From Saprospiraceae bacterium (lineage in GTDB: Bacteria > Bacteroidota > Bacteroidia > Chitinophagales > Saprospiraceae), in the NCBI GenBank assembly GCA_028280415.1, contig JANQLV010000024.1, positions 62,001-126,000 of the forward strand: a stretch of DNA of 64,000 bases. Reading direction: 5' to 3'. Both the position numbers and the translations under genes were made by a program. Positions 26,746-36,697 of this stretch are shown piece by piece. Positions within the stretch are counted from its first letter, which is position 1. Every line of letters begins with the position of its first letter. The notes under the pieces were generated by a model. That model was not told where the DNA came from. It was given only the letters and a program-made list of their open reading frames with translations, and searched no databases.

Positions 26746-29640
26746 ATGATCAGAATTACTACACTGCTCACATTATCAATCTTTATCTATTCTATTTCCA
26801 TCACTGCTCAGGATTTATCGGAAAATATAATCTCCAAGGGCCTGCGTCATCCCGTCAAAACCAAAGCGGCAGATATCAATAATGATGGGCTATTGGACAT
26901 CGTCGTACGCACTTCTGATCAGGAGTTGAACTGGTTACAAAATTTAGGTGGCGGTGAATTTAGTGAACCTATATTTATCACAAATGCTATTTCATCCTTT
27001 AATCTTTTTGATAGAGATAATGATGGAGATACAGATATCATACTTTGCTCTACGGTGGAAGGAATTATCTGGTTGGAAAATATAGCGGAAACGTTCAACA
27101 CTATCCATGTCATTGCAGGCGATGAAATAAGTAGTCGCTCTGCACATTTTGCAGATATCGATGGGGATGGTGATCTTGACGTAGTAGCCTGTAATAATGG
27201 ATTGGGTTCCGTATTCTGGCATGAATATTCAGGCGATGGTAACTATGAAAATGCTGTAAATATCTCCACGACTCTTTCAAATATTTATCAAATCACTCCG
27301 ACAGATGTTGATGGAGATGAGGATATTGATATTATTTCTACTTCTACCCTTGCAGGTACCCGATTATACAGAAATACGGGTGATGGCAACTTTTCTTCTT
27401 ATGAATCGATTGGCGGAGATTCCCGTTCTTTACATGTGGTCGATATCGAAGGAGACAATGACATGGATTTTCTATTGACGGACCTGAATACCATTGTCAG
27501 GCTATATAAAAACGACGGAACGGGAACATTCTCTTCCCAAAGTTTAACCAATGAGCTTTGGGCTCCAACGGATATTGTAGGAACTAATCTTGATAATGAT
27601 GGTGATAAGGATGTTGTAGTGGTCTCTTTTAATCTTCAATCAGTATATCGGATGAAGCAAGATGCTTCGGGGAATTTTGAAGAGCCGGTAGAAATTCTGG
27701 ATGATTTCAATAGTAATAATGCACTGGTCGCGGGCGATTTTTTCAACGAAGGGGTAAACAGCATTATGGCTATTAGCCAAAGTAACAGCTTGATTAAGCT
27801 TATTCGAAATACTGGTACAGGAAATTTTACCTCCGGTGATTTTATTTTTCCGAAATACAGGATTCCTCAAAATGGGCATTATGTTGACATTGATAGTGAT
27901 GGCATCAAAGATATTATTTTCATTTCCGATAACTCAGAAGATATCTTTGTCGCCCTGGGTAGATGTGGAGGAAATTTTGAAAAGCCCGTTTCATGGATGG
28001 CAGTCGGGGAAGGAGATTTACAGCATCTCAAGGTAGCAGATTTGGATCTGGACGGGGATGCAGATTTGCTATTATATCAGCATTACCCAGAAGGAGAGGT
28101 CAAATATGCTTTAAACGATGGAAACGGTAATTTCGGAGCTTTTACTGTGCTTTACGCGGATAATATCTTCGAGCTGGAAATTGCAGATTTTAATGCTGAT
28201 GATTTGCCGGATATTCTGGTCAGAACCAATGATTCTTCCGAGGCGCTTTTTTACTATCCCAATATGGGGAATGCTACTTTTGGTAATCCTTATATTTTTA
28301 ATCATAATCTATTCTGGTCAGGGGATGTTGAAATCGGAGATTTAGAAGGAGATGGAGACTTAGATATTGTCCAAAATCATGGACAGGGAGTCATAAGCTG
28401 GTATATCAATCAGGGAAATGGAGCTTTTGAGGAACAACAATCCCTCGATGATAATTCCAGTCTTGGATATTACAGTTATAATTTAAAAGATGCGGATGGA
28501 GATGGTGATCTGGACATATTTATCGCTCGTTTTTCGGATTTTAAAGTAGTCTGGTACGAAAACCCCGGAGATAATCAATTTAGCACTTCCAATTTGAATA
28601 GCTTACCGACTTATTCAGGTCTATCCTTTTCTACGAATCTGGCTCAAACCTGGGCAGATATTGATTATGATGGCCTGGAAGACCTGGTGATCAATGATCG
28701 GGGGAGCAATCAAAAATTCTTGTGGTATCGCAACTTAGGTGAAGGTGAATTTGCAATACCGATTCTAATTGATGAACTAAATATTTTCAGCTTTTTACAA
28801 GGCTATGATATCGAAGAAGACGGAGATGATGATTTACTCCTGTTTGGAGAATCCAATCATCAGATTTCCTGGCTCAAAAATTCCTTAGGCACTGATACGC
28901 TGGAGATTTTGGTCGAAGTTGAATCCGAAAATGCCGGTCCCTGTTTTGATGAACCATCCGGTTTTATTCAGGTAAATACCAATGCCCCGGTTTGCACCCC
29001 TTACACCATTGACTGGTCAAATCCTGGCTTCGAAGGGTTTAGCCTGGAGAACCTGAGCCCGGATTTATACATTTATACCATTACCAATTCATTGGGCTTT
29101 AGTCTGACGGACTCTGTATTGATCACTGCTCCGGATGAACTAATCCTGAGTGGAGATGCAACTGCTTCTCTGGATGGACTTGCACAGGGCATGGCCTGGG
29201 TGGAAGCAACAGGCGGGGTAGCGCCTTATACCTACGAATGGTCTGATGCCGCATCGAGTACCACTGATACCATTAGCAACCTTAACCCCGGAACCTATAG
29301 CGTCACCGTTACGGATGCACTGGGTTGTACGGAAATAACAAATGCTACCGTAGAAATAATCGTAGCATTAGATGAACCTTTTAATAAGCCGGATATCCGA
29401 ATCTATCCTACGCTTGTCAAGGCTGATGAAATTAATCTTCAAACGTCAACCGGGCTTTCGGAAAATGCAACAATTGTAATTACCAATCAATTGGGACAGA
29501 TTGTAAAACAGTACCATAGACCACAATTGACCACATCCGAGCATTTTGATGTATCAGATTTGAAGAATGGTATGTATTTCTTTAAGCTCCGAGTAGGTGA
29601 GCTGCTCAAAGCGAGTGTTCCTTTTATAATTGTTAAATAG
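26746..29640 (+). CDS. T9SS-secreted FG-GAP/VCBS propeller protein with SprB-type repeats
   Basis: A 964-residue surface protein. Signal peptide 1-21 (ending ITAQ). Residues about 35-720 contain roughly a dozen FG-GAP/VCBS repeats with calcium-binding patterns such as DINNDGLLDIVV, DRDNDGDTDII and DLDLDGDADLLL, forming beta-propellers. Residues about 738-870 are two SprB-like modules (GGVAPYTYEWSDAASSTTD, then LNPGTYSVTVTDALGC). The end (885-964) is a T9SS sorting domain (IRIYPTLVKADEIN, then KNGMYFFKLRV). Role probably adhesion or surface display. Divergent from the DUF4956-adaptor group. Confidence 0.9.
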   Translation: MIRITTLLTLSIFIYSISITAQDLSENIISKGLRHPVKTKAADINNDGLLDIVVRTSDQELNWLQNLGGGEFSEPIFITNAISSFNLFDRDNDGDTDIILCSTVEGIIWLENIAETFNTIHVIAGDEISSRSAHFADIDGDGDLDVVACNNGLGSVFWHEYSGDGNYENAVNISTTLSNIYQITPTDVDGDEDIDIISTSTLAGTRLYRNTGDGNFSSYESIGGDSRSLHVVDIEGDNDMDFLLTDLNTIVRLYKNDGTGTFSSQSLTNELWAPTDIVGTNLDNDGDKDVVVVSFNLQSVYRMKQDASGNFEEPVEILDDFNSNNALVAGDFFNEGVNSIMAISQSNSLIKLIRNTGTGNFTSGDFIFPKYRIPQNGHYVDIDSDGIKDIIFISDNSEDIFVALGRCGGNFEKPVSWMAVGEGDLQHLKVADLDLDGDADLLLYQHYPEGEVKYALNDGNGNFGAFTVLYADNIFELEIADFNADDLPDILVRTNDSSEALFYYPNMGNATFGNPYIFNHNLFWSGDVEIGDLEGDGDLDIVQNHGQGVISWYINQGNGAFEEQQSLDDNSSLGYYSYNLKDADGDGDLDIFIARFSDFKVVWYENPGDNQFSTSNLNSLPTYSGLSFSTNLAQTWADIDYDGLEDLVINDRGSNQKFLWYRNLGEGEFAIPILIDELNIFSFLQGYDIEEDGDDDLLLFGESNHQISWLKNSLGTDTLEILVEVESENAGPCFDEPSGFIQVNTNAPVCTPYTIDWSNPGFEGFSLENLSPDLYIYTITNSLGFSLTDSVLITAPDELILSGDATASLDGLAQGMAWVEATGGVAPYTYEWSDAASSTTDTISNLNPGTYSVTVTDALGCTEITNATVEIIVALDEPFNKPDIRIYPTLVKADEINLQTSTGLSENATIVITNQLGQIVKQYHRPQLTTSEHFDVSDLKNGMYFFKLRVGELLKASVPFIIVK

Positions 29641-29672
29641 GGAATCTGCTATTTATTTTAAAACCAATTATC

Positions 29673-29870
29673 ATGAAATATATCTACGAAGCAGTAAGCA
29701 TCTCTTATAGCATCTGGACCGGTAGAGCAGAGGAAGATTATTTGCGCATCATTAATGAAAAAGGCCAGGAAGGCTGGCGCTTTGTCGGTTTTCTCCCCTC
29801 CTATGCCAAACCCAGAGATGTAAAGGGAACAGAATTAATTTTCGAAAAAATAATCCATGAAAACGACTAG
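29673..29870 (+). CDS. DUF4177 family small protein
   Basis: A 65-residue protein without signal peptide. It fits DUF4177 (N-terminal MKYIYEAVSI, then INEKGQEGWRFVGFLPS and a terminal FEK strand), a small alpha/beta fold of unknown function. It lies 32 bases after the FG-GAP gene in the same direction, perhaps cotranscribed, and converges with the NarL-type regulator. Confidence 0.8.
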   Translation: MKYIYEAVSISYSIWTGRAEEDYLRIINEKGQEGWRFVGFLPSYAKPRDVKGTELIFEKIIHEND

Positions 29871-29906
29871 TTCAAAATAGCTGCACTCTAATTAGTTTCA
29901 ACGGTC

Positions 29907-30569
29907 TCACAGCCAGCGCTGTCGATGTACTAATTGAATGACCTGCGCGCGATTATTTACATGCAGTTTTTCATAAATATTCGAAACGTGCTTTTTTACC
30001 GTCAGGGGAGAGATAAAGAGCGTTTCGGCAATTTGCTTATACTTTTGACCATTAACAAGCAGTTTGAGGATTTCGATTTCGCGCTTACTCAAATCCGTAG
30101 CCTCGCTGATACTCGTACGACGTTGCTGACGTTGCTCTTTACCGATGAGCATATTCATCGCTTTGCGGGCAATGGCCGGACTCATTGGAATTCCGTTGAA
30201 TTCATATACATTTTTGATCGCTTCAAGCAGATTGACCTGGGTATCTTCTTTAAGCAGATAGCCATTTGCTCCGGCTTTGATCGCTTCAAAAATTTTATCA
30301 TTATCCTCAAAGATAGTCAGGACTATAAAACGGATATCCGGATAGCTTACACTCGCATGAGCAATCGTCGAAATACCATCCAGTTCCGGCATTTCCAGAT
30401 CCATTAAAGCAATATCCGGTAAGACTTCCGCAGTTTTACACTGTTCTAAAAAATCCTTGCCATCCCGGGCTTCCATGATCACCTCAATTTCCGGATAGTC
30501 GTACAGCTTTTCCAATACAGTTCTCCGGTTGACCTGTTTGTCATCGACGATTGCTAGTTTGATATTCAT
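29907..30569 (-). CDS. NarL/FixJ-type response regulator
   Basis: A 220-residue regulator: receiver domain 4-125 with D9/D10, phospho-acceptor Asp57 (LMDLEMPELDG), Thr in VLTIFED and Lys in GYLLKED; then a LuxR-type HTH at about 152-215 (SKREIEILKLLVNGQKYKQIA, LTVKKHVSNIYEKLHV). It follows the large sensor kinase by 51 bases on the same strand and is its cognate regulator. Confidence 0.92.
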   Translation of the reverse strand: MNIKLAIVDDKQVNRRTVLEKLYDYPEIEVIMEARDGKDFLEQCKTAEVLPDIALMDLEMPELDGISTIAHASVSYPDIRFIVLTIFEDNDKIFEAIKAGANGYLLKEDTQVNLLEAIKNVYEFNGIPMSPAIARKAMNMLIGKEQRQQRRTSISEATDLSKREIEILKLLVNGQKYKQIAETLFISPLTVKKHVSNIYEKLHVNNRAQVIQLVHRQRWL

Positions 30570-30620
30570 TTTTTATTCTTTTAATTCATTTTTTGTCTGG
30601 ATGCCAAAGAAGCAATAAGG

Positions 30621-33596
30621 TCACTGCCTGCCTTTGATCACAAACCTGTAAATCGTCCCCTTTTCATTCGATTGAAAATCCAGCTCCGCTCCTATTTGCT
30701 CCATTCGCCATTGAATATTTTCCAGTCCATTACCTTTGCTAATGTTATTTTCATCAAAACCTTTTCCATTATCCCCAAGCTCAAAATTAATGGCTTGTTC
30801 TGCTTTAATATTAAAAGTGATACAATCTCCTTCCGCATGTTTGATGGCATTGTGGATGATCTCCTGTAAGATTGCCTTGAGATGTACCACCATTGGCGCA
30901 TCCAGAAGATGATCTTCAGAAAGATGTTCATTGACCAATAATGTATAGCCGCTATCCTCCCCCATCAAACGCAAAGCATACATTTTAATCTGATCAATCA
31001 AGTCTGTGAGGTACATTTTTTTATTATTCAAAATAGATATGGTATCCCTCAGACCAGACATGATATTTCGGGCATCTTCCTGCATTCTGGAAAGCCGTTT
31101 TTGCTGTTCCGCATTTGCCACTTTTCTTTGTAAACTCTGGATATTGGAAATCAGAGCAGTCGTATGTGCCCCCATATTGTCATGTAACTCTCTGGCAATA
31201 CGCTGCCGTTCTTCCTCCAGTACTGCATTTTTTCGCGCTAATGCTTTTTGCCTGGCCAGTGATTTTTTTTGATAAAATAGCCCTACTAAATAAATCAGTA
31301 CTAACAAAAGCAAAGTACATAAACCAATAAACCATTGTTGTTTATAAAATGGCAAGGCAACCGTAAAGTGGTATTCCTGTAAAATACCGGGTAAACCCTC
31401 AGCGAGTTTTAGCTGAAAGCTGTAATCTCCCGGTGGCAACTGCGGATAACGAACCGCATTTTGATCCGTTTGCACCCAATGTTCATCAAAATTTTTTAAG
31501 CGATAACTATACGAAATACCACCGTAGCGGGGAAGTAATAAATCGCGGAAATAAAAGGTCAGCGTATTTTCATCAGAACTGAATTCCCTTTCCTCGGAAC
31601 CATGGGGCAGGTTCTCCGGTATACGATCATTAATACTCAAGGCGGATATTATCAGCGGAATCGAATCTACCAAAGGTTTACTCACGGAAGGGTCGACAAT
31701 AGTGATGCCTCCCATTCCGCTAAAGTACAATCGTTCGTCGGGCGCTTTCCAAAAGCCATAGGAATTAAACTCGGTAGAGGCCAGACCATCTGCTTTACTA
31801 AAATTTTGGATCGAAAAATCCCGGGCATTAATTCGGCTAAGGCCATTATTGGTAGAAACCCAGAGGTTGTGTTCTGCGTCGCTTAGTACGCCATAAATGT
31901 AGCTGTTTTTTAAACCCTGCTGCTGGTTTATTATTTTAAGACTATCATTCAAAATATATAAACCAATGGATGTGGCAACCAATAATCCGTGCAAGGAATC
32001 TCTTTGAATAGATTTGATGATAAGGTGATCAAATCGCCGATCTGTTAAGCATTTTTTATCCCTGCACTGGTATAAGCCCCGGGTCGTTCCAATCCAGTAA
32101 TTTTCTTTTTCCCGATAGAGTTGGGTAACAGGAGCTAAGAAGCAATGTTTTTTAATAACTGTTTTTTTATCAAGATCAAATTCATAAACACAAGAACCAC
32201 TTGCTACCAGAGCCTTCCCTTCTTCTAATGGCTCAAAAAACAAATACTGATCAGAAAACAAATTATCGGGAATTTGTTTTTTTAAATAGAGATAGTAATC
32301 CTCCCATAACATTCGTTTAGCATCGAATTTACCGAAAACATTATTTCCGCTAATAATAAATTGATCTGGCGCTATTTTGCGGAGTCCATTAAAACCCGCA
32401 AAGATTTTTTTAGATTTCAGAACCTCAGGTAAACCAATTTTCGAACTGATATTTTTTCCATTTGTATCAAAAACCTGTAGGCCTTGTTTTAGAACATATG
32501 CATATAAATTCCCCTTTGAATCCGTAAACAGATTTTTGATAACTGGCGGTGGTTGTTGAGGAATTTCAATAGTAGAAAACTGATTATCACCTAAGGGGCG
32601 GTAGAGAACACCTTGCGGGTCAACCGCCAACCAGATATTATCCTGATGTACAATTAAGTCGTGAAGATATAATGTGCTGGCATGTTTCGTTTCCCGATTA
32701 TAGGCATTTATTTTTTTTATAAACTTCAAATCCCGATCCCAGAGTAATACATCTCCTTTCATCGTAACACCACAATATCTTTCTTTAGATTTTTGATATA
32801 CAACATCAAATAAGGGCTCAGCCAATTCTACTGTTTTAATCTGCCGGATACCTTTTTTACTAATTTGCGCAATAGCAAGGTTCCTTTTTTTTCCATTTAT
32901 AAAAGCGGCGAGGATTTTTTTTGAAGGAAGGCACTGAAAAATATTCGTCAGCCTAATTCCTTCCTGGTTTTTTATTCGATATTCCACAGCACCATTTAGA
33001 GTCCCCACTAAAATTTGATTGCTATCACTGGACATCGTATATAACAAATCCGCTTTTTTATCAAAAGCTAATTGAAAACCCCTGGGAGACTGGGCGATAA
33101 TTATATGCTGAGGATTCGTAAAATAAGGCTGATACCAAGTACTCGAAATTTGTATTTCCCCTCTTGCATCCATAATCATCTTATCAAATGGATGATTAGT
33201 GGGTAGTTTTGTGAGGAGCATACTGGTATCGTAAGCCAGCGAAAGCTTTTCAATCGCATAATTGCCAAGAATATAAAGTTCATCCCTTTCTCCCGCAAGA
33301 ATATCATAAACTGCTAAATTGTGTATCCGTCTCTGCTCATTTTGATATCGATACTGTGCTACCGTATTACCATCAAATCGATTGAGTCCATCTTCAGTTC
33401 CAATCCACATATAACCCCGGTGATCAATGGCAATTTTGTTTGCGCTGTTTTGCGAAAGTCCCTGTTCTGTAGAAAGTCTCTGAAAGCCGAATTCCTGAGC
33501 ATAACAAATCCCTGTCTGCATAAAACAGAAAAAAAGCAGCAGCTTAATCCTCGCAGATTTTCCCAAATACAACATTTCAGAATAAATAGATTTCAT
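30621..33596 (-). CDS. Two-component-regulator-propeller (Reg_prop/Y_Y_Y) sensor histidine kinase
   Basis: A 991-residue sensor. A signal peptide or first helix (about 17-33) leads to a large periplasmic part made of Reg_prop repeats (for example DHRGYMWIGTEDGLNRFDG, and later EHNLWVSTNNGLSRIN) forming two beta-propellers, closed by a Y_Y_Y domain (YSYRLKNFDEHWVQT) near residue 700. One membrane helix follows (about 755-775), then a HisKA_3 dimerisation helix with ERQRIARELHDNMGAH (His805) and a HATPase domain (DNGKGFDENN). Unlike the Bacteroides hybrid sensors it has no receiver or AraC part; the separate NarL-type gene supplies the output. The signal may be a glycan or other periplasmic ligand. 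Confidence 0.9.
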   Translation of the reverse strand: MKSIYSEMLYLGKSARIKLLLFFCFMQTGICYAQEFGFQRLSTEQGLSQNSANKIAIDHRGYMWIGTEDGLNRFDGNTVAQYRYQNEQRRIHNLAVYDILAGERDELYILGNYAIEKLSLAYDTSMLLTKLPTNHPFDKMIMDARGEIQISSTWYQPYFTNPQHIIIAQSPRGFQLAFDKKADLLYTMSSDSNQILVGTLNGAVEYRIKNQEGIRLTNIFQCLPSKKILAAFINGKKRNLAIAQISKKGIRQIKTVELAEPLFDVVYQKSKERYCGVTMKGDVLLWDRDLKFIKKINAYNRETKHASTLYLHDLIVHQDNIWLAVDPQGVLYRPLGDNQFSTIEIPQQPPPVIKNLFTDSKGNLYAYVLKQGLQVFDTNGKNISSKIGLPEVLKSKKIFAGFNGLRKIAPDQFIISGNNVFGKFDAKRMLWEDYYLYLKKQIPDNLFSDQYLFFEPLEEGKALVASGSCVYEFDLDKKTVIKKHCFLAPVTQLYREKENYWIGTTRGLYQCRDKKCLTDRRFDHLIIKSIQRDSLHGLLVATSIGLYILNDSLKIINQQQGLKNSYIYGVLSDAEHNLWVSTNNGLSRINARDFSIQNFSKADGLASTEFNSYGFWKAPDERLYFSGMGGITIVDPSVSKPLVDSIPLIISALSINDRIPENLPHGSEEREFSSDENTLTFYFRDLLLPRYGGISYSYRLKNFDEHWVQTDQNAVRYPQLPPGDYSFQLKLAEGLPGILQEYHFTVALPFYKQQWFIGLCTLLLLVLIYLVGLFYQKKSLARQKALARKNAVLEEERQRIARELHDNMGAHTTALISNIQSLQRKVANAEQQKRLSRMQEDARNIMSGLRDTISILNNKKMYLTDLIDQIKMYALRLMGEDSGYTLLVNEHLSEDHLLDAPMVVHLKAILQEIIHNAIKHAEGDCITFNIKAEQAINFELGDNGKGFDENNISKGNGLENIQWRMEQIGAELDFQSNEKGTIYRFVIKGRQ

Positions 33597-33625
33597 TATC
33601 GTATCAAAGCTCTGATTTATTTAGG

Positions 33626-33660
33626 TACAAATAAATACTACCAAAGTAGTATTGATCAAG
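33626..33660 (-). promoter_or_regulatory. Palindrome and probable promoter of the sensor kinase gene
   Basis: Bases 33634-33653 form a perfect inverted repeat (AATACTAC-CAAA-GTAGTATT). On the minus strand a TTG lies on one side and a near-consensus -7 (TTTATTTG, complement of 33628-33635) on the other, about 21 bases apart, so the palindrome fills the promoter spacer. This is the position of a repressor or activator site for the kinase-regulator operon; the binding protein is unknown, possibly the NarL-type regulator itself. Confidence 0.4.
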
Positions 33661-33830
33661 GGAGCCTAAGGTCTTAGTTTTGAATATACATTTTATAATT
33701 CCATGATCCTTTTTCTGTCAAGGCTCTAGAAAACCAAAACTTCCTCCTATCAGGTGCACTTGCACTTTAATCCTGTCTTTGCCTGGCATCGGTGATTGGC
33801 TTGTTCAATATTATGGAAAATTTATCTAAT

Positions 33831-35837
33831 ATGAAAAAATTTATAGCATCCTTCAGTTTGATGCTCATAACTGTGACTTGCCTACTGGCTCAAGCTTTTA
33901 AAGTCGAAAGTGACCGGCGCTTCGACGGCCAGCCAGAAGACATACAAGGGACGATTAAGGAACTCCAGTTTTTCTCCTATAATAAAATGGGAACCATAGA
34001 AATCACGATGAAATATTCCAAGGTATTTGAAAACAACCAGCTAGTCTATCAAAAAATGGATACGGATTGGAGCAAAGGCTTCAGCAAATATTTTTACAAC
34101 AAAGATGGAAAAATAGAAAGCGTAAAAACCTATACTGAAGATAAAGGTAATAGTATACTCGATGAAGAACAGCTATACGAGTATAAGGATAAACAAATTA
34201 CGCTTGCTTTTAAAAGAAAATATCAATCTACCAGTGAAAAACTGGTTTGGAAATACGACAAACATGATAGATTAGTTGGCTACAATAGGTATAATGGTGA
34301 TAATCAGTTAGTATCTGAGCTTGCGCATACTTATGATTTCAATTCGGATAAAAGCTTATTGATGAATACTTTAAAAGTAGAGTATAATGAAAAAGGTCAG
34401 GTAGACAAGACAAAATCTGAAATTTACAGTTCCGAATCTTTTAGTATTGATGGAGAGGATTGTACAAAGGTAAGAATAGAAAAAGTGATTCTTGACGGTG
34501 ATAAAGAAAGTAAAGAAATAGATTATAAGTACGTAAATAGCCGGGGCCATATACTTCGGGAAGGAATACATTCCTGGGGAATGCCCATCATGCACGAGTC
34601 CCGCTATGAATATGACGAAAGAGGAAACTGGATCAGTCTGGCTATATACCAGAAGCCCAAAGGAGACCTTATAACTTTGTACAAAAGAAAAATCACCTAT
34701 ACTGACGGCTATGTAAGTGGCGGTGAAGTACTGGAAACTAAAGTTTCTGAAATTGATGCTTTAAGCTTAAAACCATCTTCCGAACAAGTCTATTATACGC
34801 GATACCCCAGTAAAAAAACCGTAAAAGTAGAGGATGCCAATCTTCGGAACATCTCTTCCAAAGTGACATTCTATGGCGGCTTAAATACCAAAAGCGCTTT
34901 CATGCACTACCCCGAAAAAAACCAAATGATCGAGCTGATCGATTATTATTTGGTAGAAGACGAATTCAGACGTGAGGCCAAGGCACATCAGCTTTCGGAA
35001 AAAGACCATTTATTCAAATCCAGGGGAGGCCATTATTTTATTTTTATCAACGATTCCATTCTATTTAGTAACGATTACAAAAGCTATGGTTTCACAGATA
35101 AAACAGGAATTATTTATACTGAAAAAACAGCTCAGTCTTATGCCTATCAATGGAATAATAATAGAAAAGCTGAAAACATTGCTTTGGAAAAATTACCCGC
35201 AACCTTAAATCATACTTACTGGATCATTACAGAAGGTAATGAAAAAGCAAATGAAAAGGGGCTGTTCCTTCTTAGAAAAGGGCAAATTTATACCGACGAG
35301 AATCTAAAAATTTACCTGCTTGGAGAACACGCCGTGGTCTATATAAAAGATGAAATACTCTTTTTGGAAAATGCTCAAAATTTAAACCTAGATCGGTTTT
35401 ATCCGGTTCGTGAAATCACAAAATCCGAAATTGCTGATTTGCAAGCCAAGTATAGCTCTAAACCTGCCAACAGTTCTGCTAGTCAGGCTTCCAAAGCCCA
35501 AACAAATAAAAATAATTTTGGCTGTTATAATGATATTGCCTGTCTTAACCGCTATGCCATCAATCAATTCAATACGGCTAAACAAAATGGTCAAACCGAT
35601 CAGGAAGCTTATCAAAAAATGGCAAGTACAGTCGATCAGATTTTTCTTTTTAAAAAGGAACTGGTTTTCGAAATGATGATGAAACTCGATAGTAAATACT
35701 TCCTGGAATTAAATAAAGAATTATCTCCTGAGGTAAGGGGATACATTCGGCAAAAAAGCCGGGAAACAGTTAATCAATACACGGAAAAACATGGAAAACC
35801 GAAGATCAAAACTATTTATACAAAACCTAATAATTAA
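33831..35837 (+). CDS. Exported protein of unknown function with YD-like repeats
   Basis: A 668-residue protein with a signal peptide (MKKFIASFSLMLITVTCLLAQ); the GTG-started extension from 33792 is rejected because it precedes this signal. Residues about 30-330 contain loosely repeated Tyr-rich strands (WKYDKHDRLVGYNRYNGDNQ, YEYDERGNWISLAIYQ) that recall RHS/YD repeats. The C-terminal 100 residues (after a Ser/Ala/Lys-rich linker) are helical with a CYNDIACLNRYA segment. No family assigned. First of three tightly spaced envelope genes. Confidence 0.75.
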   Translation: MKKFIASFSLMLITVTCLLAQAFKVESDRRFDGQPEDIQGTIKELQFFSYNKMGTIEITMKYSKVFENNQLVYQKMDTDWSKGFSKYFYNKDGKIESVKTYTEDKGNSILDEEQLYEYKDKQITLAFKRKYQSTSEKLVWKYDKHDRLVGYNRYNGDNQLVSELAHTYDFNSDKSLLMNTLKVEYNEKGQVDKTKSEIYSSESFSIDGEDCTKVRIEKVILDGDKESKEIDYKYVNSRGHILREGIHSWGMPIMHESRYEYDERGNWISLAIYQKPKGDLITLYKRKITYTDGYVSGGEVLETKVSEIDALSLKPSSEQVYYTRYPSKKTVKVEDANLRNISSKVTFYGGLNTKSAFMHYPEKNQMIELIDYYLVEDEFRREAKAHQLSEKDHLFKSRGGHYFIFINDSILFSNDYKSYGFTDKTGIIYTEKTAQSYAYQWNNNRKAENIALEKLPATLNHTYWIITEGNEKANEKGLFLLRKGQIYTDENLKIYLLGEHAVVYIKDEILFLENAQNLNLDRFYPVREITKSEIADLQAKYSSKPANSSASQASKAQTNKNNFGCYNDIACLNRYAINQFNTAKQNGQTDQEAYQKMASTVDQIFLFKKELVFEMMMKLDSKYFLELNKELSPEVRGYIRQKSRETVNQYTEKHGKPKIKTIYTKPNN

Positions 35838-35838
35838 A

Positions 35839-36663
35839 ATGAAAAAATATCTATTATTCTTTTTTCTGTTTCCAGTTTTTTGTGTTGCTCAGGTTCACTT
35901 TTCTCCCGGAATCTCTATCATTTCTGAGTACAGCATAAATCAATTTGATGCTGCAGGAATGAATGGTTTTGTCAATAGTTTTAATACATTTTGGGGCAAT
36001 AGATTAGAAAGGCCATATCAAGAGTTTTCCGGAAAAGAATTTTCGCACCTGAATTTTGGCCTGGGTTTCAGAATCATTTCTACGGGGAAAATAGGCTATA
36101 CGGCTAGCAGTTCGTTTTTATACGGAAGAAAAAAGTACATTCACGATCCGGTAATTTGGGATGGCGGAGTGGAAAATGAGTTAAATTTTAGGGTGCGTGA
36201 TCTACAATGGACCTTCACCAATGGTATACATATCAAAAACCTTATTTATCTCGAATCCTATGTTGATGCCAACTTTCGAAGGATACGCTTAAAACATTAT
36301 ACCGTTTATCAGGATGGTTCCAAAAGTTTGTCCTCAGAATACAAAATCAATGGTTTATATACCGGAACCGTCGCTTCCTTTGATGTAGGGTTTCAGGTCG
36401 GGGTCCGAGTTAAAAGTTTTCTCTTATACCTCAAGCCTTCCTGGGCTTTGAAAAACTTTCCACCGGCTAAAGGATTGGTATCTTTGAGTGATTATGATTC
36501 AAATAATTTCCCTCCTACGGATTTTCCCTCTGACTATATCATCTACGGAACTGATCCGATTCAATTCGTACAAAATGATCTGGGAGTAAAAACCGATGAT
36601 TTCGAAGGTTTTCGTCTGGCAATAGGGCTGGAATATATCCTGGGAGCTGAAAATAACTATTAA
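35839..36663 (+). CDS. Probable outer-membrane beta-barrel protein of unknown function
   Basis: A 274-residue protein starting one base after the previous stop codon, so coupled to it. Signal peptide 1-18 (KKYLLFFFLFPVFCVAQ). The rest alternates polar and hydrophobic residues with many aromatic strand ends (LNFGLGFRIISTGKIGYTA, GFQVGVRVKSFLLYLKPSW, GFRLAIGLEYILGAE), typical of an 8-12 strand barrel. The final strand lacks a classical terminal Phe. An extended start at 35791 would overlap the upstream gene and bury the signal, so it is rejected. Confidence 0.75.
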   Translation: MKKYLLFFFLFPVFCVAQVHFSPGISIISEYSINQFDAAGMNGFVNSFNTFWGNRLERPYQEFSGKEFSHLNFGLGFRIISTGKIGYTASSSFLYGRKKYIHDPVIWDGGVENELNFRVRDLQWTFTNGIHIKNLIYLESYVDANFRRIRLKHYTVYQDGSKSLSSEYKINGLYTGTVASFDVGFQVGVRVKSFLLYLKPSWALKNFPPAKGLVSLSDYDSNNFPPTDFPSDYIIYGTDPIQFVQNDLGVKTDDFEGFRLAIGLEYILGAENNY

Positions 36664-36697
36664 AATATAAAATTTCCAAATACTCAATTTTTAACAT

